A stretch of 64,000 nucleotides of DNA from Aeoliella straminimaris (lineage in GTDB: Bacteria > Planctomycetota > Planctomycetia > Pirellulales > Lacipirellulaceae): the NCBI RefSeq assembly GCF_024054565.1, contig NZ_JAMXLR010000028.1, positions 1 through 64,000 of the forward strand. Direction: 5' to 3'. Both the position numbers and the translations under genes were made by a program. This document shows, piece by piece, positions 55,666 to 64,000 of this stretch. Position 1 is the first letter of the stretch. Each line of letters starts with the position of its first letter. Below the pieces are notes generated by a model. It saw nothing but the letters and a program-made list of their open reading frames with translations. It did no database searches and had not been told where the DNA came from.

Positions 55666-55878
55666 GGAGTGTCGCTCGCTTGATAGCCGTGCGTGTTTAC
55701 CGCAGCGACTCTGTCCAGGGCGCCTGCAGGTGACAGTATAAGTAGTATGGTCTGGGCGGCTAGTACTTCGCAACGCCGTATTCAGAGTCAGGCGGAAGCA
55801 ACTGGGCGCGGATTTGCTCGATAACACCCGCAGATGGCGCAATCGGCGCACATTGCAAGCCGAGCTCGCCAAGCAAGA

Positions 55879-56886
55879 TTAGCGAGTTGTCGACCCCGTA
55901 GCGGCAAAATCGGTCCGCTGCACCGGGCGACGATCGCTTGCACAGCGGAAACCCACGTTGCTCGCCGTGTGGTGAGGCGGGGCATGCCCGCGGGCGGATA
56001 CGGCCAACTCGCTGCCCGCCCCGCCGGTGCTTAGCCACGATCCACCGCGCAAGACGCGAGCCTCGCCACTGAGCGGGCCGGTAGGATTCTGCTTGGGACT
56101 GGCAAAGTAGTAGTCGGCCGCGTACCAATCGTGACACCAGCACCACACGTTGCCGGCCATGTCGTACAGTCCGAAGCGATTGGGCGGATACTGGGCCACT
56201 GGGGCCAGTCCGCGAAAGCCGTCATGGCCGAGGTCCTGCTGCGGAAAGCGGCCCTGCCAGAAGTTGGCTTGTGGCATCGAGCCATGCAGTTGATCGCCCC
56301 AGGCGTACGTGCTCTCCATCAAACCGCCGCGCGCCGCCACTTCGTACTCGGCTTCACTCAACAGACGCTTGCCAGCCCAACGGGCGTAGGCCACCGCGTC
56401 GTCCCAACTGACATGCACGACGGGCAGGTCGCCCCGCGCGGCCAGCGTGCTGAGCGGTCCCTCGGGTGCGTCCCACTGCGCGCCGTTGACCTCCAGCCAT
56501 TCGTGGCGGTCGAGGTCGAAGACCAGCGACGAGCCGCGCCGCTCGGCCGTGGTTCGATAGTCGGTCGCCGCGACGAACTGGGCGAACTGATCGTTGGTCA
56601 CCGGGCGGATATCCACCCAGAAGGCGTCGAGGTCGACTTCATGTTCCGGTTTGCGATCGAGCTGGCTGCTGTTGGAACTGCCGACCAGGGCGTGCGACGA
56701 GGCGATGCGGACCATGCCAGCTTGCTCGACTAAGGGCGGATCGCCGGCGGCTGCCACTTCGATGGGCGTAGCCGGATCGATGGGTCCATGCCACCAAAAG
56801 AACATTGCCCGCCCCGCCGCCCACATGCCAATCGGCAAGGGCGCCACCAGCACGATGAGCACGATGGTCCAAAAGCGGTTTTGCAT
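55879..56886 (-). CDS. FGE-sulfatase-domain protein, lacking FGE cysteines
   Basis: A 335-aa protein with an N-terminal membrane helix (about residues 6-28) followed by a formylglycine-generating-enzyme-like domain: RPVTNDQFAQFV, RLLSEAEYEVAARGG, NRFGLYDMAGNVWCWCHDWY, RVLRGGSW and NVGFRC. True FGEs carry two catalytic cysteines in a segment after GGS; here RGGSWLSTGGAG (from about residue 280) has none. So it is probably not a sulfatase-maturing enzyme; the fold is also used by ergothioneine-synthesis and signalling proteins. Function open. Confidence 0.85.
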   Translation of the reverse strand: MQNRFWTIVLIVLVAPLPIGMWAAGRAMFFWWHGPIDPATPIEVAAAGDPPLVEQAGMVRIASSHALVGSSNSSQLDRKPEHEVDLDAFWVDIRPVTNDQFAQFVAATDYRTTAERRGSSLVFDLDRHEWLEVNGAQWDAPEGPLSTLAARGDLPVVHVSWDDAVAYARWAGKRLLSEAEYEVAARGGLMESTYAWGDQLHGSMPQANFWQGRFPQQDLGHDGFRGLAPVAQYPPNRFGLYDMAGNVWCWCHDWYAADYYFASPKQNPTGPLSGEARVLRGGSWLSTGGAGSELAVSARGHAPPHHTASNVGFRCASDRRPVQRTDFAATGSTTR

Positions 56887-56983
56887 GTGAAAAGCGTCCT
56901 GCTTTCGGCTGTTAGCAATCAGCAAGAAGGTGCGATACCGCCTTCAATCGGAACATTGGCATTGAGCATTCGAATTGGGGCGC

Positions 56984-57856
56984 TCACCGTCGTTTGTCTT
57001 TATAGTACTTGCTGAGCTTCTGCAGCTCCCGTCGTTCGCTGGACGAGAGGCTGTCCTGGCCCGAGGCAGCGATCTTCTCCAACAGCTGATCCAGCCGCAG
57101 TTTTTTCTTGTCTTCTTGGTTTTCGGGCCGGTGCACTTTCAACTTCGGTCGCCGCTTGAGACTGGGCATCTTCGCACCGGTTGGCAGGTAGTTCATCAGC
57201 CGGATGCCCGACTTGTAGTACAGGTAGGCGAACAGGAAGCCGCCCAAGTGTGCGGTGAAGGCCACTCCTCCGCCGCCGCCAAATGCTCCCAGCATGTCCG
57301 AACCCACGATGAACACGCCCAACACCCAGGCCGGCATCGGGATGAAGAACATGAACAGGATCGTAACGCGTGGATACAAAATGATGAACAGCAGCAGTAC
57401 GGCGGAGACGCCGCCCGAGGCCCCAATCACCGTGGCCTGCTGCCCCGCGATAAGCACCGTGAGGCTCCAGAACAGCCCGGCGAAGACAATCGACGCCAAA
57501 TAGAAGGCGAGAAACTCCTTGCCGCCATAACGGTCTTCGACCATCCGACCGAACATCCACAGCACAAACATGTTGCCGGCGATGTGCCACAGTTTCCATG
57601 GATCGTGCAAGAATCCGTAAGTCAACAACCCCCATGGCGCGAACAACCAATCCGAGTGCAGGGCAAACAACTGGTCGAACCAGGAACCTGGCGGTGGAGC
57701 ACGAAACACAAGTTGCACGACGAACACGATGGCCGTGACGATGACGATTTTCACCGTTACCGACTGCACACCGCCAAAGTGCAGGCCTGGTTGGTCGCGA
57801 TAGCCGTAACCATCGTCGTACCCGTAGCGTCCGTAATCGCGGTCGTTGATGCCCAT
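56984..57856 (-). CDS. Rhomboid-family intramembrane serine protease
   Basis: A 290-aa membrane protein with six predicted helices. The catalytic serine is S147 in GASGGVSA and the catalytic histidine is H203 in AHLGG; HIAGN (H91, N95) matches the oxyanion-stabilising pair. The C-terminus (from about residue 225) is Lys/Arg-rich and partly helical, and the N-terminus is Tyr/Gly-rich. The site is complete, so activity is likely; substrates are unknown. Confidence 0.9.
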   Translation of the reverse strand: MGINDRDYGRYGYDDGYGYRDQPGLHFGGVQSVTVKIVIVTAIVFVVQLVFRAPPPGSWFDQLFALHSDWLFAPWGLLTYGFLHDPWKLWHIAGNMFVLWMFGRMVEDRYGGKEFLAFYLASIVFAGLFWSLTVLIAGQQATVIGASGGVSAVLLLFIILYPRVTILFMFFIPMPAWVLGVFIVGSDMLGAFGGGGGVAFTAHLGGFLFAYLYYKSGIRLMNYLPTGAKMPSLKRRPKLKVHRPENQEDKKKLRLDQLLEKIAASGQDSLSSSERRELQKLSKYYKDKRR

Positions 57857-58033
57857 GAGGCCTTTGATCGAAAGAATGCTAGCAAATCGTCTGCGGCGGG
57901 GACGCCGCTGGGGGTGCCACCATATCTTACGTCACGAACCACATAAAGAGCAGCCGCGCCGCGCGGCGGCCTAACCCCGCTATTCGGGTAGGCGAAGGGT
58001 GCGGGAAGGACGTGAAGGGGGCCGATTTCACCG

Positions 58034-59254
58034 CTATTCGATGCTGGAGCCCATGTCGCGGGCCAGATCGCTGTTCTGCTGCAGAAGATCCGACAGCAGG
58101 GCCTGGGCGTTGGAGAGTTGGGTTTCGACCTGCGACTGGTGGGCCTGGATGGCCTGGCGGTCGCGTGAGGTGCCGGCCACATCCTGACGCAGTTTGCCCT
58201 GCTCCGCCTCGTGCATCGATTGCACTTTGCGGGCGCTGGTCAGCGCCTGGTTGAGCAACTTGTTGTCTTCGACCAGTGCGTTGTGGTCGGCTTCCATTTG
58301 CGTGTAGCGCTTCGAGAATTCCTGGAACAGCAGGTTGTAATCTCGCAGCGTACGGCTGTACTTGAACTGGGTGCTCGCATTCCAGTCGTCGGGCAACACG
58401 AGTTCGCCGTCCGTGTTGTAACCGACCTTGTTGAAGTCTTCGTCGCCTGGTTGCGCGGGCCCACCATGACGAAGGTACTCTTCCACCGATTCGGAAGGTA
58501 GCAGTTGCTGGAGTTGTTCATCCGTGGTGCCGGCCAGAATCTCCAAAATACCCTCTGGGTGCTGGTCGACGGGCATGTTCTCGTACATGATCCAAGGCCC
58601 GCGGGTCTTCTGCAATCGCTCCATTGCCCGCTGATCGAACTGCGAAGCCGGTTGCACCTGGATTTGCTGATCGCCGGTGTTGGTCACCCGGAAGTCGCCG
58701 ATGTACTGCGGTCCATTCTGGTTGCGCGGCTGAGCGTCGCCCTGTTCGAAGACGTACAGAATGGTGTCGTTGGCAATGCCGTGAGGCGAAGGCGCTGGAA
58801 TGCTCAGCGTAAAGGTAACCGTGGCGGGATCGACGTTCTCAATGCTAACGTCGCGCCATACCCGCCCCCGCACCCGGGAGACCATACCCAAGTCGTGGGC
58901 CAGGTCGCGGACACTGAGCATGCGTGGCACGTCGTCCTCGCTGCTGGTCTCGGACATTTGCACGGGTATCTCGGCCCCCTCGAGTTGGCCGATGATCTGC
59001 TGGTTCTCGGTGCCGAACTTCAGGGCCGCGACTTGCGGTTCGAGCTGCTCGATCTGCCTCTGATTCTTCGCATTGGCTTCGCCATACAGTCGCTGGATGC
59101 GGAACACCTCGCCGGCCAGGATGAAGAACGCCAGGGAGAGCAGAAACACCGTCTCGGTGAGCAGCACATGCGACCAGTGCCAGTACTTCGAGCAGAAGTA
59201 GCACGCCACGAACGACAACACCAGCAGCAGGCCTAGTACGAGTAACGTAATCAT
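58034..59254 (-). CDS. Membrane-anchored coiled-coil protein
   Basis: A 406-aa protein with two N-terminal membrane helices (about residues 2-20 and 30-50), then a predicted soluble region, and a long C-terminal coiled coil (about 300-400) rich in Gln, Glu, Ala and Leu. No catalytic motif is visible. It resembles structural or envelope-organising proteins, but the function is unknown. Confidence 0.65.
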   Translation of the reverse strand: MITLLVLGLLLVLSFVACYFCSKYWHWSHVLLTETVFLLSLAFFILAGEVFRIQRLYGEANAKNQRQIEQLEPQVAALKFGTENQQIIGQLEGAEIPVQMSETSSEDDVPRMLSVRDLAHDLGMVSRVRGRVWRDVSIENVDPATVTFTLSIPAPSPHGIANDTILYVFEQGDAQPRNQNGPQYIGDFRVTNTGDQQIQVQPASQFDQRAMERLQKTRGPWIMYENMPVDQHPEGILEILAGTTDEQLQQLLPSESVEEYLRHGGPAQPGDEDFNKVGYNTDGELVLPDDWNASTQFKYSRTLRDYNLLFQEFSKRYTQMEADHNALVEDNKLLNQALTSARKVQSMHEAEQGKLRQDVAGTSRDRQAIQAHQSQVETQLSNAQALLSDLLQQNSDLARDMGSSIE

Positions 59255-59827
59255 CGACTAACGAATCCTTGCTGCAATACGAGCGACGACGCCAGACACG
59301 GAACTTGGCGTCGAGGTGATGTGAAGTTGGGTAAACTGCCTGTATCGATGATAAATGGGCCCGCCGGTGCGGTCAACTAATCCGAGCGGTTCCTGCCGGT
59401 CGTAAGTACCGCGTGCAGCGGCATTTAGGCAAACCGCGGCCGCACAACCGGCAGAACCCGTACGCGGGGCCACTCGGGCGATGCCGGAACGCCCAATGCT
59501 TCGGTGCCGAAATTCGTGAATATTGCGTTGCCATCGGGCACTGCGCCGGCTGAGTCGACAGCGGCTCACCCGGCACCGCGGTTCCGGCACTGCGGTTTCT
59601 ACGGAACAAAAAGCTTGCCTGTTCCGTACACTCTCGTGGAGGAAATCGCAGCTATTGTTTCCGGCATCGGGGCCCCGCAGGCGGTTGCACCAAAGATCTG
59701 CTAAATTGGTGCGAATGCTAAAAAAGTGGCCCCAACAGGGGCTTTTCGCGCACTTCCGTAAGTACCGGGCAGGGAACTCTCAGGCCCGGCTCTGCGTCCA
59801 ATTCTCAAACACAACTGGTTTGTATCC
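59255..59827. other. Divergent intergenic region upstream of the sigma factor
   Basis: About 570 bp. It includes a terminator-like hairpin at 59729-59746 just upstream of the ECF sigma factor. No gene was supported. Confidence 0.4.
59729..59746 (+). terminator. Terminator-like hairpin upstream of the sigma factor
   Basis: GCCCC and GGGGC pair over AACA and are followed by TTTT on plus. On minus the structure is followed by a T-run too. It sits 82 bases before the sigma factor start and could act as an attenuator or a bidirectional terminator. Confidence 0.45.
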
Positions 59828-60388
59828 TTGGCCGACCAGCACACCGACGCCGAATGTATTGCTAAAGCTCGCCAGGGCGAGCGTGCGGCGTTCGACACGC
59901 TTGTGCTAAGGTACCAGGACCGACTGTTCAACACCCTTGCGCGGCTAATGGGCTCGTCCGACGACGCCCTGGATATCGCCCAGGACGCCTTCGTGCAGGC
60001 CTACGTAAAGCTCGACACGTTCAAGGAAACAGCCGCCTTTTACACGTGGCTGTACCGCATTGCGTTTAACCTGGCGATGAGTCATGGGCGAAAACGGCGG
60101 CCACTCACAATCATGGACACAGACGATACAACCCGTAACATTGAACCGGCCAGCACGGCAGTCTCGCCCAGCGAGCCCCTGGAATCGGCCGAACGAGTGG
60201 CGGGGGTGCAAGCTGCGATCCACGATTTGGCAGACGAACATCGCCAGGTGGTGGTGCTGCGGGAATTGGAAGGATGCGACTATGAACAGATCGCCGACAT
60301 ACTAGAAATACCCATCGGCACCGTACGCAGCCGCCTGTTCCGCGCCCGCGCCTGCTTGAAAGAGAAACTAGCAACCATGGTGGATTAG
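59828..60388 (+). CDS. ECF-type RNA polymerase sigma factor
   Basis: A 186-aa sigma factor of the extracytoplasmic function class. Region 2 (DTLVLRYQDRLFNTLARLMG with DALDIAQDAFVQAY) is at about residues 23-65, and region 4 (HRQVVVLRELEGCDYEQIAD ending VRSRLFRARACLKEKL) is at about 138-182. The start is TTG at 59828; no closer ATG exists. The next gene encodes a putative anti-sigma protein, the usual arrangement. Confidence 0.92.
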   Translation: MADQHTDAECIAKARQGERAAFDTLVLRYQDRLFNTLARLMGSSDDALDIAQDAFVQAYVKLDTFKETAAFYTWLYRIAFNLAMSHGRKRRPLTIMDTDDTTRNIEPASTAVSPSEPLESAERVAGVQAAIHDLADEHRQVVVLRELEGCDYEQIADILEIPIGTVRSRLFRARACLKEKLATMVD

Positions 60389-60510
60389 GTGACGGCTTCT
60401 TTCCGACGAGGCGCAATCTCGTCGGTCAGGGACTTCGGCTCCGCACGATCGGACCAGCCGATCGAAATTCCACCGATTGAAACGCCATACCCTCAACGCC
60501 CCGCTTTCCC

Positions 60511-62343
60511 GTGTCCCAGACCCCTTTCCAACCCGACGACGAGCTGCTGAGCGCCTACATCGATGGCGAACTGTCGGCCGATGAGCTGCGCGCGGTGGAA
60601 GAGTGGATTGCCACCGACCCAGCGGCGCAGGCTCTGGTGGAAGAACTGCGGAATGTCTCGAACACGGTGCAGTCGCTACCCCGCACGGCGGTGCCCGCCG
60701 AATGGACCGCCCAACTCGCGCAGCGGCTCGACGAAGCCACGAGCAGTAAGACGTCGTTGGGGGCGAAGCACGAAGAGAACGGCCAGGCCGGCGGTATAGC
60801 CAGCTTGCCCATTGGTCGCAGCAAACGCGGCTGGTGGTGGTCGGCCGCAGCCATTGCAGCAGCCGTGGCGGTGATGGCCATGCTGCCGCAAGCCAACCTG
60901 AATGACCAGGTGGCAAAGAACACGCCCACTACCAAAGCACCCGCGGCGGGAAGCGAACTTGCCAGGGCGCCGATGCTCGAAGGCACGGAAGGCGAACGGA
61001 TGACCATGTCGGCGCCTCCCAGCGACGGGGCGGCAGCTCCTTCGCTAGACGCACTAGCTACAGAAGATCTGTCAGCCGATATGCCAACACCTCCAGAATT
61101 CGCACCGGAAGCGACGCCCGAAAGAGCCGACTTCGCACGCATGGCCGAGGCGCCCCTGGCGGCTACGGCCGAGCCGACAGCGCCCGTCGAGCCCGTCGAC
61201 AACACCTACCTGATTGTCTGGTGTGAGGTACCGCCCGAGACGCTCCGCCAGCGCGAAATCAACAACGTGCTGGGCGACAACGGCATACAGATCGACGATC
61301 GCACCGAAAGCTGGTTGGCAGCGGCCGAACCGGTGCGTCAGCAGATCGCCATGCGTAACCGCATCGCCGTCGAAAACAGCAGCGGCCCACGAGGTCGCGT
61401 ACGGTCGGTCGAAGGCACCGCCAGTCGCGAGTCGGCGGCCGCATCAACGCGAAGCTTTGCTCCCGCCGAAGCCACAGGTCGGAGCGCCAGCCCACCCCTG
61501 GCCGGCCGCAATCAACCCACCACGTCGGACGCCGGTGTGGGGCAAGAAAACGACCTCGACGAACGTGACCGCGACAACAAGCAACAAGACGAAGAAGCCG
61601 ATGCGGAAGCGGACGAGAGCGTCGAGATCGAAGGCGAGACCATTCTGGTCGACGCCACGGCCGACCAGATTGCCAGCTGCCTGGCTGCCATGCAGAACGA
61701 TCCGGGCAACTACGCATCGATTACCGTCGAACCGGTGAGCAAACAGGCTATCGCCGAACAATTAATCCAGAATCGCCGGGGGGGCGCTGCCGCGGGCCGT
61801 GCCGGACTTTCGTTGCGGATGGGGGTGCAAGACGGCGAGCAGAATGCCGACGACGCTGCCACCGTCGACTTGGCCGATTCCATGGAAGGGAAAGTCGCCA
61901 TGGAAGCACAAGCCGCCAACGAGGCGGAAATCAGTCAGCAGGTAACGGAACTTCAGGTGCAGCGGCCGCAGGCCCGTCGCCTGCAGCGTCCCAAAGACTG
62001 GTACTACTACAACACGGCTCCGCAGGACGATCAGCAAGGCATTCCGCTGCCGGTCTACCAGGATGCCAACAGCAAGGTCGCGGCCGAGGACAAGACCTTA
62101 GCCAATGGCAAAACAGCGAAACTCGAAGAATTGAACCGGCTGGTCAAACAACAACAGCAAGTGCGGCCGCAGCAGTCACTGCAAGCGCCACTTAAAGAAC
62201 AGCAGCCCGTGCAGGTGCTGTTCGTACTGCGTAACTCCCGTCTGTCCAATCCGGCCCTCTCGGCCGGTCCCGCCACGGCGAGCGAAATCGCGCCGGCCGA
62301 AGCCATGGAGGCCAGCCCTGCCCCCGCCAGCGAATCGCCGTAA
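60511..62343 (+). CDS. Large putative anti-sigma factor with membrane anchor
   Basis: A 610-aa protein with GTG start. Residues 10-50 (LLSAYIDGELSADELRAVEE) match the N-terminal helical region of anti-sigma factors, but the zinc motif HxxxCxxC is absent. One membrane helix (about 108-126) follows, and the large remaining part is Ala/Glu/Gln-rich and low complexity with Asp/Glu clusters (ERDRDNKQQDEEADAEADES). It is placed 122 bp after the ECF sigma gene, supporting the anti-sigma reading; the very long C-terminal part is unusual and may be a sensor. Confidence 0.72.
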   Translation: MSQTPFQPDDELLSAYIDGELSADELRAVEEWIATDPAAQALVEELRNVSNTVQSLPRTAVPAEWTAQLAQRLDEATSSKTSLGAKHEENGQAGGIASLPIGRSKRGWWWSAAAIAAAVAVMAMLPQANLNDQVAKNTPTTKAPAAGSELARAPMLEGTEGERMTMSAPPSDGAAAPSLDALATEDLSADMPTPPEFAPEATPERADFARMAEAPLAATAEPTAPVEPVDNTYLIVWCEVPPETLRQREINNVLGDNGIQIDDRTESWLAAAEPVRQQIAMRNRIAVENSSGPRGRVRSVEGTASRESAAASTRSFAPAEATGRSASPPLAGRNQPTTSDAGVGQENDLDERDRDNKQQDEEADAEADESVEIEGETILVDATADQIASCLAAMQNDPGNYASITVEPVSKQAIAEQLIQNRRGGAAAGRAGLSLRMGVQDGEQNADDAATVDLADSMEGKVAMEAQAANEAEISQQVTELQVQRPQARRLQRPKDWYYYNTAPQDDQQGIPLPVYQDANSKVAAEDKTLANGKTAKLEELNRLVKQQQQVRPQQSLQAPLKEQQPVQVLFVLRNSRLSNPALSAGPATASEIAPAEAMEASPAPASESP

Positions 62344-62502
62344 GGCTGTTTTTGCGGTTAGCACTAGCCCGGCGAGTGTGGCGGCGACCACCCTTTGGAT
62401 GGTCTTAAGCTGTAGACCAGTCTACATTGGCGTCGATGATTCGAGGGATCGGGGACGCCCCCCGGCTCGCTAGTATCCATTCAAGGCTGGAGAACATTCC
62501 GC

Positions 62503-62715
62503 ATGGCTGACGTGAAAATTCGTATGCGCCCCAACGGGCCGTTTGTGGTCGAGGGACCTTTCGAGCTGACCGACTCGGAGGGCAACAAGTTCGACATCCC
62601 GGCCGATAAGCCGGCCATCGCCCTGTGCCGGTGCGGCGAATCGGCCAAGCGTCCGTTCTGCGACGGATCCCATAAAGGATGTGGTTTCGACTCCGACGAG
62701 CGGGCTGCGTCCTGA
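62503..62715 (+). CDS. CDGSH iron-sulfur domain protein
   Basis: A 70-aa protein with one CDGSH motif: C42, C44, C53 and H57 in CRCGESAKRPFCDGSH, the ligands of a 2Fe-2S cluster. Such small proteins are thought to transfer electrons or clusters in the cytoplasm. Length fits the single-motif bacterial form. It is probably monocistronic. Confidence 0.93.
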   Translation: MADVKIRMRPNGPFVVEGPFELTDSEGNKFDIPADKPAIALCRCGESAKRPFCDGSHKGCGFDSDERAAS

Positions 62716-63017
62716 CACCTGGCAAGAGGCGAGCGACGATGGTTTTTCGCTGGTCGTCGCTCGCCACTGGCCACCGGTCGCCAGCGATCAACACCTTTTC
62801 CACCGTGCGGAATGCAGTGAGAAAAAACTGCGGGCGCACGATCCTAACGGTTGTCACGCACGTATCGCGCGCGGCGCGAGATTCTCGCCGCGAAGTTGCT
62901 AGCAACTATCTGTGCGCGGCCTCCGCAAGCGTGCTAGAATCGCCGCCCCGTCGCTTGCTGAACGAGTGCAAGCGGCCCCGATTCGACTACTCCCTCACGA
63001 GTGCGCAGGAGGCATCC
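62716..63017. other. Intergenic stretch upstream of the acidic hypothetical gene
   Basis: About 300 bp between the CDGSH gene and the gene at 63018. It ends with a strong ribosome binding site, AGGAGG. The longer open frame entering from upstream has no coding character. Confidence 0.35.
63007..63012 (+). promoter_or_regulatory. Ribosome binding site fixing the start at 63018
   Basis: AGGAGG is five bases before the ATG at 63018. It argues against the longer frame that begins upstream. Confidence 0.7.
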
Positions 63018-63824
63018 ATGGCCCAGGACGAAACCACCCAGGAACCCACGACCAACACCGCCGGCCAGGTGGACGACGCCTCGCGGCCGTTCGTCGGCAA
63101 GTGGCACACGCTGGTCAGCACCACCAACTGGGAGAAGGGCCGCATCATCAACGAGTGGCGCTCCGCCAAGCAGAAGGCGGGTGAAGAGGTCAGCGAATAC
63201 TCGGACGAAGCCTGGGCCTCGCTGGTGGGCGAGGTGACCAGTCAGCACGTCGGCCGGTTGCGACGCGTGTTCGAAAAGTATGGCGAAACCTACACCCAGT
63301 ACGAAGGCCTGTACTGGAGCCACTTCCACGCCGCGCTCGACTGGGACGACGCCGAAATCTGGCTCGAAGGTGCCCTGCAAAAGGGGTGGTCGATCTCGCA
63401 AATGCGCAAGGCTCGCGACAAAGCCCACGGCACCTCCGAAGACGACTCGGACGTCTCGATGTCGAAGGTGGCGAAGGACGAGCTCGATGCCTCTTCGGGC
63501 GGCGAACTGGCTACCGTGGTCGACCCCGATGACGAGGACGGTGAATCCGCCTCATCCGGTGAGCCCAATGAAAGGGCCGAACACGACGACGAGTCGGAGG
63601 CCCCTTTCGACGAGGAGACTTCCGCCCCGGGCATGCCCGCCGCGCCCAAGCATCGGCCCTTCGAGTCGCTCAAAGAACTTCCGGACGACCTGGCCGACGC
63701 CTTCGAAGCAATGAAGCTGGCCATCCTGGCCCACAAGCTGTCGAACTGGGAAGACGTTTCCAGGGATGACGTGCTGGCCTCGCTCGATGCCCTGAAGGCG
63801 CTAGCGGTGGCTCCTTCGGAGTGA
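63018..63824 (+). CDS. Acidic hypothetical protein
   Basis: A 268-aa protein with a globular N-terminal half (residues about 20-140; RPFVGKWHTLVSTTNWEKGR and LRRVFEKYGETYTQYEGLYW). A low-complexity Asp/Glu/Ser region follows at about 145-215 and a final helical segment (LKELPDDLADAFEAMKLAIL). No known family. AGGAGG precedes the start. It may be a planctomycete-specific protein; function unknown. Confidence 0.65.
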   Translation: MAQDETTQEPTTNTAGQVDDASRPFVGKWHTLVSTTNWEKGRIINEWRSAKQKAGEEVSEYSDEAWASLVGEVTSQHVGRLRRVFEKYGETYTQYEGLYWSHFHAALDWDDAEIWLEGALQKGWSISQMRKARDKAHGTSEDDSDVSMSKVAKDELDASSGGELATVVDPDDEDGESASSGEPNERAEHDDESEAPFDEETSAPGMPAAPKHRPFESLKELPDDLADAFEAMKLAILAHKLSNWEDVSRDDVLASLDALKALAVAPSE

Positions 63825-63920
63825 GATTCTGGCCCGCGAACGGATGCCAGTTCACGTGCGTTTATTGGTGTCCATTCGTAGGTTTCAATTCGCCGCGCAT
63901 CTTCGCGACTTCGCAGCGAA

Positions 63921-64000
63921 TTACTCCCCCACCACACTCATCCCCAAATAGATCGCCAGCGCCGCGCCGGACAGCGCCACCAGAACCGAGATCCATAGGC
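63921..64000 (-). CDS. C-terminal end of a membrane protein gene, cut by the window edge
   Basis: Reading minus from the window edge, the frame gives LWISVLVALSGAALAIYLGM and then SVVGE before TAA at 63921-63923. This is a hydrophobic helix at the end of a protein whose remainder lies outside the window. Length and product are unknown. Confidence 0.45.
   Translation of the reverse strand, partial: LWISVLVALSGAALAIYLGMSVVGE

Noticed and set aside
1..64000. tRNA, rRNA or CRISPR arrays.
   Set aside because: No T-loop-type GGTTCGAATCC context with a cloverleaf, no rRNA-like sequence and no regularly spaced direct repeats were seen by eye.

Overview
The window looks like chromosomal DNA of a planctomycete, most likely of the order Pirellulales. 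The indicators are PEP-CTERM sorting tails, dockerin-like repeats on secreted enzymes, a YTV-type cysteine-rich envelope protein, small secreted tyrosine-rich proteins, a bacterial DNA topoisomerase VI, proteins starting NPFASP-like, and a sulfatase beside many polysaccharide-degrading enzymes. The placement is inferred from protein style only; the window has no rRNA or tRNA gene.

Layout. 1-3.6 kb: a sulfatase, a PEP-CTERM protein and a lipoprotein, all on minus. 4.3-7.4 kb: a B12-dependent ribonucleotide reductase. 7.4-10.1 kb: a small ORF, a GC-rich palindromic repeat, a small membrane protein and a family 10 pectate lyase. 10.4-16.5 kb (plus): an apparent operon for alpha-mannan or high-mannose glycans: GH92 mannosidase, FucP-like sugar transporter, ROK sugar kinase, GH125 exo-mannosidase. 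17.4-19.4 kb: two orphan genes, each followed by an attC-like hairpin, read as a small integron cassette cluster without integrase. 20.7-37.2 kb (minus): a pectin utilisation locus with an XylR/AraC-type regulator, a PL1-PEP-CTERM-GH28 fusion, a hexuronate-type transporter, a GH43 enzyme, a second PL1-PEP-CTERM fusion, an alpha/beta hydrolase, a pectinesterase and a GH65-like enzyme. Spacing is tight, with some start/stop overlaps. 37.3-42.1 kb: two membrane proteins and topoisomerase VI A and B. 42.6-44.8 kb: two secreted tyrosine-rich proteins and a YTV-type protein. 45.3-48.2 kb: lipoate ligase-like, Nudix and membrane proteins. 48.2-57.9 kb (minus): an amino-acid permease, an RND efflux pair, an NAD-dependent epimerase-like protein, an FGE-domain protein and a rhomboid protein. 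58-64 kb: a coiled-coil membrane protein, an ECF sigma factor with a large putative anti-sigma protein, a CDGSH protein, an acidic hypothetical protein and the end of a truncated gene.

How the genes fit together. The pectin locus carries lyases, an esterase, a polygalacturonase, a hexuronate-type importer and a probable sensor-regulator, a near-complete route from pectin to imported galacturonate. The mannosidase operon similarly combines extracellular trimming, uptake and phosphorylation.

The most unusual feature is that both PL1 pectate lyases of the pectin locus end in a PEP-CTERM tail that is not at the C-terminus. The reading frame continues through a second signal-peptide-like segment into another secreted module (GH28 in one, LamG plus dockerin plus a second PEP-CTERM in the other). 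This would be an exported polyprotein that exosortase and signal peptidase could split. Other points of interest are the attC-like cassette cluster, a roughly 380-bp repeat present as an inverted pair about 29 kb apart, and a sulfatase whose maturation motif lacks the usual proline.
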